DNA from: JAUILA01 sp964563925
Lineage (GTDB): Bacteria > Bacteroidota > Bacteroidia > Cytophagales > Cyclobacteriaceae
Direction of reading: 5' to 3'
DNA: 6,024 nt
NCBI GenBank assembly: GCA_964563925.1
Contig: CAZLZD010000114.1
Span: 1 to 6,024, forward strand
Positions 5,105 to 6,024 of this stretch are shown piece by piece. Each line of letters starts with the position of its first letter. Position 1 is the first letter of the stretch. A program made the translations under genes and the position numbers. The notes under the pieces were generated by a model, which worked only from the letters and a program-made list of their open reading frames with translations, did not search any database and had not been told where the DNA came from.

Positions 5105-6024
5105 TCAGTCTTCTTTTCTGTTTCCGGCCTGCTCAATTTTTTTGAGCTCCGAAATTAGTATTTCCTGCATTCTTCCCGGGTCGGTGTCCGGCAGATTATG
5201 GCCTGACTCTTCGAAGGAATAGAATTGCTTGTATGGCGCATCCAATAATTCGAAATAGCTTCTTGAAAGGCTGTCATTGGATACAAAATCGTTGCTTCCG
5301 CTGAGAATGATCACCGGCACATCCAGGCTGGCATAATTCTCCAGGAAATTCATGGCATTTACCTCCCCAACCAGTCCGGCTGATTTTTGCATCATCTTTT
5401 CCAGGAGGGGTTTGCCGGCTTCGCGCATCTCATCCGTCACATGTTCGCCGTCAAACTCGGTCTGCCAGACATACTGGATGAACTGCTGATCGAAATTTGC
5501 GGCCGGGCATTCCACCGTGGCAAGCTCGTTTACCGCCCTTTCATTATCCTGCTGCTGAAAATACTCTCTGAGTCTTTCCAGGGCAATGCACTGGCTTTCA
5601 ATTCCATTAACGACCGGACTAATCAGGAATATTCCCTTGAGGAGGTCAGGGGAAGACTCAGCAAGCCGGACCGCAAGTGCCGTACCCATGGAATGTCCGG
5701 CCAGGTAGACCGACTCCTGGTCGAACTGGTTCTGTAGATAATTTACAAGTTCCCTGGTGTCTTCAGCCATGAGGTCCAGTGTGATCGAATCCGGAGACTC
5801 ATTAAGCTGAAAGGTTTCGCCATACGCCCGCTGGTCCCAGAACACCGTGATAAAGTGATCCTTGAGTGTCGTATTATAAATGGAGTCCCTGGCAATCAGG
5901 GAATATGAATTTCCCCCTCCGCCGTGCAGGAACAAAAGTATCGGGGCCGATTTGTCAGGTCCGGCAACCTTCACCATTTGTTTGATTCCTCCCACTTCGA
6001 CCGGCTGGTAAAAGCGAACCGGCG
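5105..6024 (-). CDS. Alpha/beta hydrolase, proline iminopeptidase-like (S33/AB_hydrolase_1), 5' end outside the window
   Basis: At least 306 residues are visible and the reading frame is open to the window edge. A GTG at 5995 could be read as a start, but the frame continues upstream as PVRFYQPVEV-GGIKQMVKV. This is the usual lead strand-turn-strand of the family, so that GTG is most likely an internal valine codon and the true start lies beyond 6024. Counting from it: oxyanion loop LFLHGGGGNS (21-30), then FWDQRAYGE (52-60), which corresponds to the DQRGxG motif of iminopeptidase-like hydrolases, nucleophile elbow AGHSMGT (99-105, Ser102), acid SGSND (232-236, Asp236) and base ESGHNLPD (263-270, His266). 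A helical cap lies at about 131-220. The triad is complete, so the enzyme is probably active. Substrates in this broad family range from N-terminal proline peptides to esters, so the substrate cannot be stated. The usual HGGPG and DQRG are changed to HGGGG and DQRAYG, which argues against a true proline iminopeptidase. The visible part has no membrane segment. Confidence 0.85.
   Translation of the reverse strand, partial: PVRFYQPVEVGGIKQMVKVAGPDKSAPILLFLHGGGGNSYSLIARDSIYNTTLKDHFITVFWDQRAYGETFQLNESPDSITLDLMAEDTRELVNYLQNQFDQESVYLAGHSMGTALAVRLAESSPDLLKGIFLISPVVNGIESQCIALERLREYFQQQDNERAVNELATVECPAANFDQQFIQYVWQTEFDGEHVTDEMREAGKPLLEKMMQKSAGLVGEVNAMNFLENYASLDVPVIILSGSNDFVSNDSLSRSYFELLDAPYKQFYSFEESGHNLPDTDPGRMQEILISELKKIEQAGNRKED

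Noticed and set aside
5993..5995. GTG as the start of the second hydrolase
   Set aside because: The frame stays open upstream to the window edge and reads as the expected lead strand of the family, so the gene is cut by the window instead.
1..6024. A defence system, mobile element, CRISPR array or biosynthetic cluster
   Set aside because: No transposase, integrase, nuclease, repeat-spacer pattern, tRNA or multi-enzyme pathway was found; the genes read as envelope and housekeeping-type functions.

Overview
The window looks like ordinary chromosomal sequence from a member of the Bacteroidota, probably of the Cytophagales type, though the rank below phylum is a guess. The reasons are: A-rich leaders with little or no Shine-Dalgarno sequence, signal peptides ending in '(A/G)-Q', a lipoprotein with acidic residues right after the lipid-anchor cysteine, a membrane-anchored LuxR-type regulator with an extracytoplasmic domain, and a small protein carrying the FK-x-LHWPGA motif related to GldL. 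No RNA gene, insertion sequence, CRISPR array, phage gene or defence gene was seen.

Layout. The left half is read rightward. It starts with an NTF2-like/DUF4440 protein (74-490) whose signal peptide appears to begin upstream at an ATA codon. A gap of about 150 bases follows, with a terminator-like hairpin and a G-free pyrimidine tract. Next is a tight two-gene unit: a secreted beta-sandwich protein (641-1105) and, 5 bases later with a TTG start, a membrane-spanning LuxR-family regulator (1111-2112). A 200-base gap follows, which may hold a decayed coding fragment on the minus strand. Then come a lipoprotein with YD-like hairpin repeats (2313-3134) and a 65-residue two-helix membrane protein (3201-3398).

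The right half is read leftward and converges on the left half near 3400-3461. It has two alpha/beta hydrolases. One is a membrane-anchored platelet-activating-factor-acetylhydrolase-like esterase (3462-4928) with a full Ser/Asp/His triad. The other is an S33/iminopeptidase-like hydrolase (5105-6024) whose 5' end lies outside the window. A large imperfect inverted repeat (4930-4979) sits directly before the start codon of the first hydrolase.

How the genes fit together: the only functional link the sequence supports is the secreted protein plus membrane-bound regulator pair. It could be a one-component envelope-sensing switch, but that is inference. The other genes look like independent envelope or exported functions. 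I do not see a complete novel system here. The best leads are the 641-2112 pair, the ATA/ATG start puzzle in the first gene, and the palindrome at the esterase start.
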